Shown one piece after another: positions 1-6,964 of a stretch of DNA of 7,917 nt (positions within the stretch are counted from its first letter, which is position 1; every line of letters starts with the position of its first letter). Made by a program: the position numbers and the translations under genes. Location: NCBI GenBank assembly GCA_022704885.1, contig JAKJFO010000192.1, positions 1 to 7,917 on the forward strand. The letters run 5' to 3'. This DNA comes from Candidatus Rifleibacteriota bacterium. GTDB taxonomy: Bacteria; Riflebacteria; Ozemobacteria; Ozemobacterales; Ozemobacteraceae. The notes beneath the pieces were generated by a model. The model did not search any database, was not told where the DNA came from, and saw only the letters and a list, made by a program, of their open reading frames with translations.

Positions 1-432
1 CCGCCTGGCAAGAAGCCCCAGCGTTACAAGCCGGTTTTTTCCGGTACCGTTTTTTACAACCCGATGCGTATTTTGATCGGCTCGATTGCTATGGTCGATG
101 ATGACGACACCCCGGGCATTACCAGCCCTGATTACGTCGCTCTTAAGGGCAAAAGCGGCCTGGTCGATTCGAGATGGTTTTATTACTGGCTTCGTTCACC
201 GCTCGGCAAACAATGTATTCTCTCTCTGGCCCGTGGTGCGGTTCGCGAGCGCATGCTTTTCAATCGTCTTGCAGAGGGAAAAATTGATTTGCCTTCCTTC
301 AAGGCTCAGCAAAAAGCCTCAATGGCCCTCGCCGCAATCAAACCAATGCGACAGGCTATAGAATTTCAGCTCAGAGAAATTGACCTTCTGCCTCAGAAGA
401 TTCTGGCGCAGGCATTTGAGATACAATCATGA
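1..432 (+). CDS. hsdS: Type I restriction-modification specificity subunit HsdS, C-terminal part (5' end outside window)
   Basis: The frame is open from base 1 to the TGA at 430-432, giving 143 residues of an HsdS subunit whose N-terminus lies upstream. HsdS recognises the DNA target in the type I HsdM/HsdS(/HsdR) complex through two target-recognition domains (TRDs) separated by helical spacers. What is seen here is the end of the distal TRD, with the family-typical stretch VFYNPMRILIGSIAM followed by GITSPDYVALK, then the segment KIDLPSFKAQQKA that matches the usual 'lPs..eQ' entry into the distal helix. The last ~40 residues look helical, as expected for the coiled-coil spacer. The first in-frame ATG (64) falls inside the conserved TRD motif and is not the real start. 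The stop overlaps the hsdM start by 4 nt. The order hsdS-hsdM is the reverse of the common hsdM-hsdS arrangement. The family call is firm; the target sequence cannot be read from this part. Confidence 0.9.
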   Translation, partial: PPGKKPQRYKPVFSGTVFYNPMRILIGSIAMVDDDDTPGITSPDYVALKGKSGLVDSRWFYYWLRSPLGKQCILSLARGAVRERMLFNRLAEGKIDLPSFKAQQKASMALAAIKPMRQAIEFQLREIDLLPQKILAQAFEIQS

Positions 433-2339
433 CAAAACCAACAAAGAAAAAACAACCCAAAATAATCGCCACGACCAAGTCGCTATCAGCCTTTGTTAAA
501 TCCATCTGCGACATCATGCGCCGGTCGAACTGCGCCAGTGCCCTGCAATATGTGCCAGAACTGACCTGGATTCTCTTTTTGCGCATTCTCGATGCCCAGG
601 AAGAAAAGGCCCGCGAAGCGGCCGAAGGCGTGGGCGTGACTTTTACCCCGGCGCTGAACTGCCCTTATCGCTGGCAGGACTGGGCTGCGCCCTTTTCTGA
701 CAAGGCCGATCACACGAAAACCTGTGAAGGCAAACCATGCGGCTGGAAACGCCAGGAGCTGTTCGCCGCCGGTGACGGCAGGTTGTTCGACTTCATCAAC
801 AAAGAACTGCTGCCACACCTGCACGGGCTCGATATCGACGCCCGCACCGGGTTGCCGAATCATTCGGCTTCACGCAAACAGCGCATTATCGGACGCATCA
901 TGACCGCTGTGGAACGGGTGCGGGTCGACAGCGAGACCAATTTTCGCGACATTCTCGACAAAGTTCACGAAATTCAGATCGATCATATTGACGATACCCA
1001 TTTTTTCACTCTCTCTCAGGTTTACGAAGATCTGCTGCTGAAGATGGGCGAAAAGAACTCTGACGGCGGTCAGTTTTTTACCCCGCGCGAAGTGATTCGC
1101 GCCATGATACACACGGTAGACCCCGAACCCGGCAGAACCGTTTATGACCCGGGCTGCGGCACCGGCGGATTTCTTGCCATAGCTTACGAGCACCTGCACC
1201 GCAAACTCGGGCAAAATCTCACCGGCACCGATCTCGACACCCTCAAACATGACACCTTTTTTGGCAGAGAAAAAGAAAATCTTGTTTTTCCCATTGCTCT
1301 TGCCAATCTGGTTCTGCATGGTATCGATCAGCCCAACCTCTGGCACGGCAACACCCTGACCGGTCGTGCCACCTATGCGGCATTGTTCGAGAACGCCCCG
1401 CGATTTTTCGATTACATCTTCACCAATCCGCCGTTTGGTGGCAAAGAGGGCAAAGATGCGCAGAAAAACTTTTCCTTCGAAACTAGCTCGACGCAGGTTC
1501 TGTTTCTCCAGGCCATTTTGCGTGAACTGGCTCCCGGCGGTACCTGTGCCATAGTTCTCGATGAGGGGCTTTTGTTTCGCACCAACGAGAGCGCTTTTGT
1601 CGAAACAAAGCGCAAACTTGTCGACGAATGCGATCTATGGGCCATCGTCAGTTTGCCGGGGGGAGTGTTTTCAACCGCCGGCGCAGGAGTTAAGACCAAC
1701 CTGCTGTTCTTCACCAGAGGCAAAAAGACCGAAAAAATCTGGTATTACGACCTTTCTCAGGTTAAGGTCGGCAAAAAAACGCCGCTTACCCTGGCTCACT
1801 TCGGTTTTGGCAGCGACGGTTCGGTTCTTGACGATTCTGAGCTGGCAGCCTGTCTGACAGCAGAGTGGAAGGAAAACGGCGAAAATGCCGGAAAGCCATT
1901 TCCGAGCTATGCCAGTTTGCTGCCTGAACGCGGCACCCCTGCGGCTGAAAGCTGCTGCTCATGGACAGTCGATTTTGCCGCCCGTCGGGCGAAGGCGCGT
2001 GAGGAAATGCAGCCCTTGCTGACTGATGCGGCGGCAATAAAAGCTGAAATGGTCGATCTTAAAGAACAGCTCAAGCAGCTGAAGCGAGAAAAATGCGACC
2101 CCAAAAAGCTGATCTCAATTGAAAGTGCAATACTTGAAAAAGAGAAAGCCGTCAAAGAGCTGGAAAATCGAGTCTCTGCAATCGATGCGGCTGTGTTCGA
2201 TCTTAAGGCGGTCAATCCCAATGCTGTTGCCATAGTCGATGAACGTACCCCACAGCAGGTTATAGACAGCATCGAGAAGCAGGGCGAGGTAATTTCAGAA
2301 GCCCTGTCCAGACTTAAAACCATGTTGGCTGGAGACTGA
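429..2339 (+). CDS. hsdM: Type I restriction-modification N6-adenine DNA methyltransferase subunit HsdM
   Basis: This 636-residue protein is the modification subunit that, with HsdS, transfers a methyl group from S-adenosylmethionine to N6 of adenine in the target site. An N-terminal helical HsdM_N-like region (about residues 15-190) precedes the catalytic domain. The catalytic domain has the HsdM signature QFFTPREV (215-222), the SAM-binding motif I DPGCGTGGF (240-248) and the catalytic motif IV NPPF (333-336), all intact. The C-terminus (about 535-600) is rich in K, E and L in a heptad-like pattern and is probably a coiled coil contacting HsdS. It is longer than classic HsdM proteins of about 530 residues; a cysteine-bearing segment near residues 77-105 and the long C-terminus account for part of this. 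The ATG lies in an ATGA overlap with hsdS and has only a weak GAG upstream, so translation is probably coupled. It should be an active methylase; restriction would need an HsdR that is not seen here. Confidence 0.95.
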   Translation: MTKPTKKKQPKIIATTKSLSAFVKSICDIMRRSNCASALQYVPELTWILFLRILDAQEEKAREAAEGVGVTFTPALNCPYRWQDWAAPFSDKADHTKTCEGKPCGWKRQELFAAGDGRLFDFINKELLPHLHGLDIDARTGLPNHSASRKQRIIGRIMTAVERVRVDSETNFRDILDKVHEIQIDHIDDTHFFTLSQVYEDLLLKMGEKNSDGGQFFTPREVIRAMIHTVDPEPGRTVYDPGCGTGGFLAIAYEHLHRKLGQNLTGTDLDTLKHDTFFGREKENLVFPIALANLVLHGIDQPNLWHGNTLTGRATYAALFENAPRFFDYIFTNPPFGGKEGKDAQKNFSFETSSTQVLFLQAILRELAPGGTCAIVLDEGLLFRTNESAFVETKRKLVDECDLWAIVSLPGGVFSTAGAGVKTNLLFFTRGKKTEKIWYYDLSQVKVGKKTPLTLAHFGFGSDGSVLDDSELAACLTAEWKENGENAGKPFPSYASLLPERGTPAAESCCSWTVDFAARRAKAREEMQPLLTDAAAIKAEMVDLKEQLKQLKREKCDPKKLISIESAILEKEKAVKELENRVSAIDAAVFDLKAVNPNAVAIVDERTPQQVIDSIEKQGEVISEALSRLKTMLAGD

Positions 2340-2344
2340 GAAAA

Positions 2345-3745
2345 ATGCTTAAAGAATTGAGAATAAAAAACTTCAAGGGCTGGAAAGATACCGGCACAAT
2401 CCGCATGGCGCCTATTTCACTGTTTTTCGGTGCCAACAGTTCTGGGAAATCAAGCATCGGCCACTTTCTGATGATGCTTAAACAGACAGTTGAATCGCCC
2501 GACAGAAAGGCGGTTTTTTACCCTGGCGGCAAGAACACTGCGGTTCAGCTTGGTTCTTATAAGGAAATAGTGTTTCACCGTGACCCGAAAAACAAGATCA
2601 GCTTCGATTACTGCTGGGAATTAGCGGAAACCCTGAAAGTTAAAGATCCAATTTCTGACATGATTTTTTCGGGTAACGCTCTTGCATTTCAAGCTGAAGT
2701 TGGATTGGATAAAAAGGATCAGCAGACTCTTATTCTTGATCGGCTCAATTACGAAATGCTCGAAAATGATGAGAAGAGCCTGGCGATTGGAATGAGACGC
2801 AAATCAGAGAATCGTCTTGATTATATCGTTGAATCTGTCAGATACAAGTTGAAGCGCAAACAGGGCAGGGCATGGTATCCTGCTGCCACAGTGCGCTTTT
2901 ATGGCTTTCCTGATGAAGTCGTCGCTTACCATCAAAATGCTGATTTCGTTCAAGAGCTGAATTTGAGCCATGAAAAGCTGTTTGGATCGATCTGCTATCT
3001 CGGACCACTGCGCACCAAGGCTGAGCGTCTGTATTCCTGGGCTGGCAACGAACCGGAAAGTGTCGGATACTCGGGCGAAAGCACGGTCGCGGCGATTCTG
3101 GCAGCGAGAAAACGAAAAATCAGTTTAGGTTATAAAAAAACGGCGAAGCCTTTTGAGGAAATCATTGCTCTCAAACTCCAGGAAATGGGGTTGATCGAAA
3201 AATTCAAGGTGAACCCGATATCAGAACAGCGCCAGGAATACGAGGTAAAGCTTTGCACCAGAGGCTCTAAAGACTGGGTCGATCTGCCCGATGTCGGTTT
3301 CGGAATTTCACAGGTTCTACCTGTATTGGTACAATGTTTCTATGCTCCGGCAAATTCTATTATTATCATGGAACAGCCTGAAATACATCTGCACCCGGGG
3401 GCGCAATCAGCCCTGGCAGATGTGATGATCGATGTGATCAATTCGAGAGAAAACGGTGTCAGCAGAAATATTCAGCTGGTTATCGAAACCCATTCAGAAC
3501 ATTTTCTCAGGCGTTTACAGCGAAGAATTGCCGAAGATTTTATTTCTCAGAATAAAGTTTCGGCTTATTTTGCCAATGTAGACAAGACCCCCGCAACTCT
3601 GGAACCGCTGCAGATAGATCTTTTTGGCAACATTCAGAACTGGCCTGAAAACTTTTTCGGCGACGAAATGGGCGACATTACCGGGCAGGCCAGGGCGGCA
3701 ATGAAAAGAAGAATGCAGAATGAAAAATCGGAGACCGGCGAATGA
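2345..3745 (+). CDS. AAA/ABC-type ATPase of the DUF3696-like group, putative defence sensor/regulator
   Basis: This 466-residue cytoplasmic ATPase resembles the SMC/OLD-like AAA_15/AAA_21 proteins, specifically those with a DUF3696 C-terminus. It opens with LKELRIKNFKGWK and has a Walker A motif GANSSGKSS (29-37). The family-typical GPLR (220-223) and VGYSGE (240-245) follow, then the signature-like GFGISQ (318-323), a Walker B strand ending MEQPEIHLHP (342-351) and a switch histidine in ETHSEH (381-386). The end, around GNIQNWPENFF, matches the DUF3696 tail. No TOPRIM or other nuclease domain is fused to it, so any effector activity would lie in the next gene. It starts 5 nt after hsdM; GGAG at 2331-2334 supports this ATG. 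Its stop overlaps the next start (ATGA). Related ATPases pair with nuclease partners in several anti-phage systems; a sensor or gatekeeper role here is inferred. Its sampled GC (about 38%) is clearly lower than that of hsdM. Confidence 0.85.
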   Translation: MLKELRIKNFKGWKDTGTIRMAPISLFFGANSSGKSSIGHFLMMLKQTVESPDRKAVFYPGGKNTAVQLGSYKEIVFHRDPKNKISFDYCWELAETLKVKDPISDMIFSGNALAFQAEVGLDKKDQQTLILDRLNYEMLENDEKSLAIGMRRKSENRLDYIVESVRYKLKRKQGRAWYPAATVRFYGFPDEVVAYHQNADFVQELNLSHEKLFGSICYLGPLRTKAERLYSWAGNEPESVGYSGESTVAAILAARKRKISLGYKKTAKPFEEIIALKLQEMGLIEKFKVNPISEQRQEYEVKLCTRGSKDWVDLPDVGFGISQVLPVLVQCFYAPANSIIIMEQPEIHLHPGAQSALADVMIDVINSRENGVSRNIQLVIETHSEHFLRRLQRRIAEDFISQNKVSAYFANVDKTPATLEPLQIDLFGNIQNWPENFFGDEMGDITGQARAAMKRRMQNEKSETGE

Positions 3746-4272
3746 CACTTCCCTTAAAATGTCTGGTGGACACAAACGTGCCCAAAACGGCTAATCTAGC
3801 TACTCAATCAGACAAGCATTCTGACGTATCAGACGAATGTATAATGACATGCGTCGATGCGATCGATCATGTTGTAAGGCAACGCGGTCTGATCATCGAT
3901 GCCGGTGATGAAATATTTGATGAATACCGGCAACAATTATCAATGAAAGGTCAGCCGGGTATCGGTGATCGTTTCATGAAGTGGGTTCACGATCATCGCT
4001 GGAATTTAGATGCGTCACAACGGGTCATTATCACCAGAAAAGGCGACACATACGCTGAATTTCCAGACCATGAAGGACTGCGTGACTTTGATGTTTCAGA
4101 CCGCAAGTTTATTGCTGTGGCCAATGCCCACCCTGACAAACCGACGATTTTGCAGGCTACCGACAGCAAGTGGTGGGGCTGGAAAAAGGCTCTTGCCGAG
4201 GTTGGTGTAACTGTCGAGTTTCTTTGTCCTAAGTATGTTAAGGCAAAGTATGCCGAAAAAATGAAAAAGTGA
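3742..4272 (+). CDS. PIN-like domain protein, candidate metal-dependent RNase partner of the ATPase
   Basis: This 176-residue protein is read as a PIN-like nuclease from the spacing of its acidic residues rather than from close resemblance to a named family. A first beta strand ends in CLVDTNV (D10), a helix carries EIFDEYRQQL (E61), a second acidic cluster is FDVSDRKFIAVA (D117, D120), and a late strand ends in QATDSKWW (D141). PIN proteins use such a D-E-D-D cluster to bind Mg2+ or Mn2+ and cut RNA. There is no signal peptide or membrane helix. The ATG overlaps the ATPase stop, with GGAG at 3730-3733 upstream; the stop overlaps the RNA ligase GTG. Sitting between an ATPase and an RNA ligase, it is the natural candidate for an RNA-cleaving effector. 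It is longer than a VapC toxin (about 130-140 residues) and no small antitoxin gene lies beside it. The fold is likely; RNA as substrate is inferred. Confidence 0.7.
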   Translation: MTLPLKCLVDTNVPKTANLATQSDKHSDVSDECIMTCVDAIDHVVRQRGLIIDAGDEIFDEYRQQLSMKGQPGIGDRFMKWVHDHRWNLDASQRVIITRKGDTYAEFPDHEGLRDFDVSDRKFIAVANAHPDKPTILQATDSKWWGWKKALAEVGVTVEFLCPKYVKAKYAEKMKK

Positions 4273-4946
4273 GAGAGACATTTTTCAAATTTCCGTCAAC
4301 GCCTCATCTGGCAGTCTTGCCCGGTGTTGACGTCAGAAGCGACAAGGTTTTCTCAGAGTATGAGCGCAGTGAATTTTTACAATATGTGGTCACTGTTGAA
4401 GAAAAAATCGACGGGGCTAATCTGGGTATTTCTTTTGATGCGAGTGGAAATTTAAAAGCCCAGAATCGAGGGTCTTTGTTGAATCTACCAGGTTCCGGCC
4501 AATGGAAGAAACTTGCCGGATGGCTGGCAGAACGCACTGATATACTTTTTGAGCATTTATCGGATCGTTACGTTCTTTTTGGCGAATGGTGCTATGCCCG
4601 ACACTCAATTTTTTACAACCGCTTGCCGGACTGGTTTTTAGCCTTTGATTTTTATGACCGGCAATCCCGTCGTTTTCTTTCAACCGCAAGAAGAGATCAC
4701 ATGATAGAAAAGATGCGTATCGACAAGGTGCCGCATCTTGCAACCGGGCAGTTTTCATTCTCTCAGATCGAAAAATTCCTTGCAGAATCCAGACTCACTG
4801 ATCAGCCCGCAGAAGGCATTTATCTGAGAATAGACAGTAACGACTGGCTTGAAAAAAGAGCAAAGCTTGTCCGCCCGGAATTTATTCAGGCTGTTGAAGA
4901 GCATTGGTCGCGCTCATCCATCTTACCGAATTGCATCAATCCATAG
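4269..4946 (+). CDS. ATP-dependent RNA ligase (Rnl2/DRB0094-like RNA_ligase family), GTG start
   Basis: The 225-residue product carries the full nucleotidyltransferase motif set of an RNA ligase. Motif I is EEKIDGANLG, with K46 as the lysine that would be adenylated and D48-G49 following. Next come N66-R67-G68-S69, motif III LFGEW (103-107), motif IIIa AFDFYD (125-130), motif IV EGIYLR (182-187) and motif V RAKLVRPEF (197-205). Such enzymes seal 3'-OH/5'-phosphate nicks in RNA. The N-terminal KFPSTPHL is also family-typical and lies only seven residues after the GTG at 4269. No in-frame ATG precedes motif I, so this GTG, in a GTGA overlap with the PIN gene, is the best start. No convincing Shine-Dalgarno is seen (upstream is A-rich), which suggests coupled re-initiation. 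The protein is short, essentially the catalytic domain with no kinase, phosphatase or extra C-terminal domain. A repair or immunity role for cleaved RNA is inferred from context. Confidence 0.88.
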   Translation: MRETFFKFPSTPHLAVLPGVDVRSDKVFSEYERSEFLQYVVTVEEKIDGANLGISFDASGNLKAQNRGSLLNLPGSGQWKKLAGWLAERTDILFEHLSDRYVLFGEWCYARHSIFYNRLPDWFLAFDFYDRQSRRFLSTARRDHMIEKMRIDKVPHLATGQFSFSQIEKFLAESRLTDQPAEGIYLRIDSNDWLEKRAKLVRPEFIQAVEEHWSRSSILPNCINP

Positions 4947-5006
4947 GCCTTTGATCGTAATTTTTTCGTGCGAACCATTATTCAATCTGGTTGTAAGGCC
5001 TTTTTT
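4945..5006 (+). terminator. Candidate rho-independent terminator of the hsdS-to-RNA ligase operon
   Basis: AGGCCTT (4945-4951) can pair with AAGGCCT (4995-5001), which runs straight into six T residues (5001-5006). Inside the loop, AACCA (4973-4977) can pair with TGGTT (4988-4992), giving a stacked or branched hairpin just before the T-run. It begins within the ligase stop codon and lies in the convergent gap before the VWA gene. The outer stem is short for so large a loop, so strength is uncertain. On the minus strand no T-run follows, so it should not terminate the VWA transcript. Confidence 0.45.
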
Positions 5007-5050
5007 CGTATAACTGATGCTGTCCGGTAAATCGTTGGTCGTTGTTGTTT

Positions 5051-6925
5051 TCAATTTTCAATCTGGCCGGCGGGAATGATGGCCATTACGTTGTCGAGCA
5101 GTCGCAGTTCTTTGAGAAGCGTCGGGTCGCCAATCGCTTCTGCCTCATAACTTAAATGCCTTCTAAATACGCTCAGCGCATCGTTTGCCGCAGCTGAAAC
5201 CTGCAGTTTACGGCCGGGGCGTTCCCAGTATGACCAGCCAGAGCTATCGGAGTCTGTGTCTCTGGCCGCCGCCACCCTTATTCCATGCCGGCCGGTTGCC
5301 GTCTCTTTAAGCAGATCGACATATCTGGCCAGCAGTATGCCCTTTCTTATGCCGTTGTCGTCGTAAAAGTCGTCGGCCTGAGCTTTCAGAATGATTTTTT
5401 CCTGGGCGTCATGAATGGTGCCCTTGCGGTCTTCGTAACTGAGAGTCAGGGTCAACCAGGTGTCGGCCAGTGGCCGATCGAGCTGCAGCAGAATGATGCC
5501 GCCACGGGTTCCGTCTGCATTTGTGGGCGCAGGAAACAGCGTGCTGACATGCATGATTCGCCCGGTTGCCAGATCGGCTTCGGGCGAGCCGATAACCTTG
5601 CGAATTCGGCATTCGGGCGCCTGCACCTGCAGTGCCAGGTCGAAAACCATCGGGTTGACCATGCACTCGAATTCGTCGGCCAGCCGCTTTCTGAATTCGG
5701 CTGGCGAATGCACCGAAAAATAGTTGGCGCCCCGCACCTGCGAAATCGACTGTACCATCTGCGAGTTAAAATCAATGCCCATGCCGATGAAGGTCAGGTA
5801 AACCCGGTTTCGCGCCATTTCGCGCGTCATATCGAGCAGCCCGGATTCACTCGTGTCGTCTGTATTCGGCATCGCGTCGGTCATGAAAATGATGCGGTTC
5901 TCGTATTCATCAGGATTACACAGGGAAAAGGGCGCGAGCATGCTTCTGCCGAGTTCCAGGCCTTCTTCCATGCTCGTGGCACCGGTGGGTTCAAGCGCGA
6001 GAATATGCCCCTTCAGTGCTTCCATGTCGGTGCTTTTCACTGAGTTGACAGGTTTGGCCAGATGGCTGCGATGGTTGAACAGAGCGATACCGATGCGATC
6101 ATCCGGTCGCAGGTGCTCGAACATGGCGATCATTGACCGGCATGCCGATTGAAGTTTGGTTATTTTCGCCGACTCAGCGTTCATGTCGGGCCGCCGGCGA
6201 TAGCTTTCGTAATAATACTGGTTGAAAGGGCTGCTCATCGAGCCCGAAATGTCGAGAACGACAACCAGATTCAGCTTTTTGCGGGCCGCGGCGACGCGGT
6301 CTAATTGTGAACTCAGACCAACCGCAAGAAAGTGTTCGGTTTCGCCGGTCAGCGGGTTGCGGCTGCTGGCTGCCGACCAGGTTGGCGCAAACAGCTTCGG
6401 AGAACTCTCTGAAGACACTGCAGCATTTTTCCCCGTGTCGAAATGGTAATCGTAGAAAAGCCCTTCATAAGTGATGTCAGATGGTTTAGGCAGATAGCCA
6501 GCCATAATATTGGCCCGGAAATTATTGATGTCTTTGGCGCCGCCAGCCGAGAAACCGAAGTCGCGCGCTGTCTGGTCGGTTATGCTGCTGACCATAGGCC
6601 CTGAAATTGAATACAGAACAAAGAAGGTGCCGAGAATGGTTATTGAGGTGACTGCGCTGAGCTCACAGGCCAGAAACAGCTTCGAAATTTCGAGCAGAAT
6701 CATGATGGCGACAATGTAAAGCGGGCCATCCTGCAGGTATCCTTTCAGCACCGCCAGCGGCTGTTCAGAGGTCGGTCTTTCGACCTTATATTGCCAGTCA
6801 TCGACCGGGACTTCGAAAAGCAGATTGCCGGCCGCCGGGATTGCCTCGATCAGGAGCAGGGTTGCGAGATTGAGCATGAGAAGAATGAATAACAGCCGAT
6901 GAACGGTTGGAATTTTACTTAACAT
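5051..6925 (-). CDS. Membrane-anchored von Willebrand factor A (VWA) domain protein with intact MIDAS
   Basis: This 624-residue protein starts at the ATG at 6925-6923. The frame extends 24 nt further to an ATG at 6949, but AGGAG with a 7-nt spacer supports the inner start. The N-terminus holds three hydrophobic segments (about 11-30, 68-86 and 91-113), probably placing the rest outside the cytoplasm. A linker leads to a VWA domain (about 218-425) whose MIDAS residues are all present: DISGS (D225, S227, S229), Thr in the PTGAT segment (314-318) and MTDAMP (D350). The domain therefore probably binds a divalent metal and a protein ligand. A probable beta-rich region (about 430-525) and a helical C-terminus follow, a layout loosely like YfbK-type or Ca-activated-channel-like VWA proteins. 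Bat-type aerotolerance proteins have a different layout, with the VWA domain between N- and C-terminal helices. No MoxR ATPase or Bat partner is in the window, so the function is unknown. It runs convergently to the RNA ligase gene. Confidence 0.85.
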   Translation of the reverse strand: MLSKIPTVHRLLFILLMLNLATLLLIEAIPAAGNLLFEVPVDDWQYKVERPTSEQPLAVLKGYLQDGPLYIVAIMILLEISKLFLACELSAVTSITILGTFFVLYSISGPMVSSITDQTARDFGFSAGGAKDINNFRANIMAGYLPKPSDITYEGLFYDYHFDTGKNAAVSSESSPKLFAPTWSAASSRNPLTGETEHFLAVGLSSQLDRVAAARKKLNLVVVLDISGSMSSPFNQYYYESYRRRPDMNAESAKITKLQSACRSMIAMFEHLRPDDRIGIALFNHRSHLAKPVNSVKSTDMEALKGHILALEPTGATSMEEGLELGRSMLAPFSLCNPDEYENRIIFMTDAMPNTDDTSESGLLDMTREMARNRVYLTFIGMGIDFNSQMVQSISQVRGANYFSVHSPAEFRKRLADEFECMVNPMVFDLALQVQAPECRIRKVIGSPEADLATGRIMHVSTLFPAPTNADGTRGGIILLQLDRPLADTWLTLTLSYEDRKGTIHDAQEKIILKAQADDFYDDNGIRKGILLARYVDLLKETATGRHGIRVAAARDTDSDSSGWSYWERPGRKLQVSAAANDALSVFRRHLSYEAEAIGDPTLLKELRLLDNVMAIIPAGQIEN

Positions 6926-6932
6926 GGTTTTT

Positions 6933-6937
6933 CTCCT
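6933..6937 (-). promoter_or_regulatory. Shine-Dalgarno site deciding the VWA gene start
   Basis: On the minus strand AGGAG lies 7 nt before the ATG at 6925-6923. It falls inside the longer frame that begins at 6949, so the longer version would have its own ribosome site within its coding sequence. The shorter start also puts lysine and arginine directly before the first hydrophobic segment, a normal membrane-protein N-terminus. Confidence 0.75.
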
Positions 6938-6958
6938 GGATAAGATCATTCGGCGAGT

Positions 6959-6964
6959 GTTATA
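6959..6964 (-). promoter_or_regulatory. Possible -10 element for the VWA gene
   Basis: On the minus strand TATAAC (five of six matches to TATAAT) lies about 34 nt upstream of the VWA start codon. No good -35 hexamer is found 16-18 bp further upstream, so this is only a weak candidate, or one that would need an activator. Confidence 0.25.

Noticed and set aside
870..1346. 158-codon minus-strand open frame inside hsdM.
   Set aside because: The hsdM frame here carries intact methyltransferase motifs; the antisense frame has no ribosome site or recognisable product.
4252..4272. A-rich run before the PIN stop codon (GAAAAAATGAAAAAGTGA) with the ligase in the -1 frame, as a possible programmed frameshift fusing PIN and ligase.
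   Set aside because: The best heptamer is G-AAA-AAG, which allows proper re-pairing in only one site, and no clear stimulatory hairpin was identified. The GTGA overlap explains ligase expression by re-initiation.
3742..4272. Reading the PIN gene as a VapC toxin of a VapBC pair.
   Set aside because: No small antitoxin gene precedes it; the upstream partner is a 466-residue ATPase, and the protein is about 40 residues longer than VapC.
5285..6043. 252-codon plus-strand open frame antisense to the VWA gene.
   Set aside because: It lies wholly within the VWA coding sequence opposite its MIDAS region, and its translation shows no domain; it is a by-product of codon usage.
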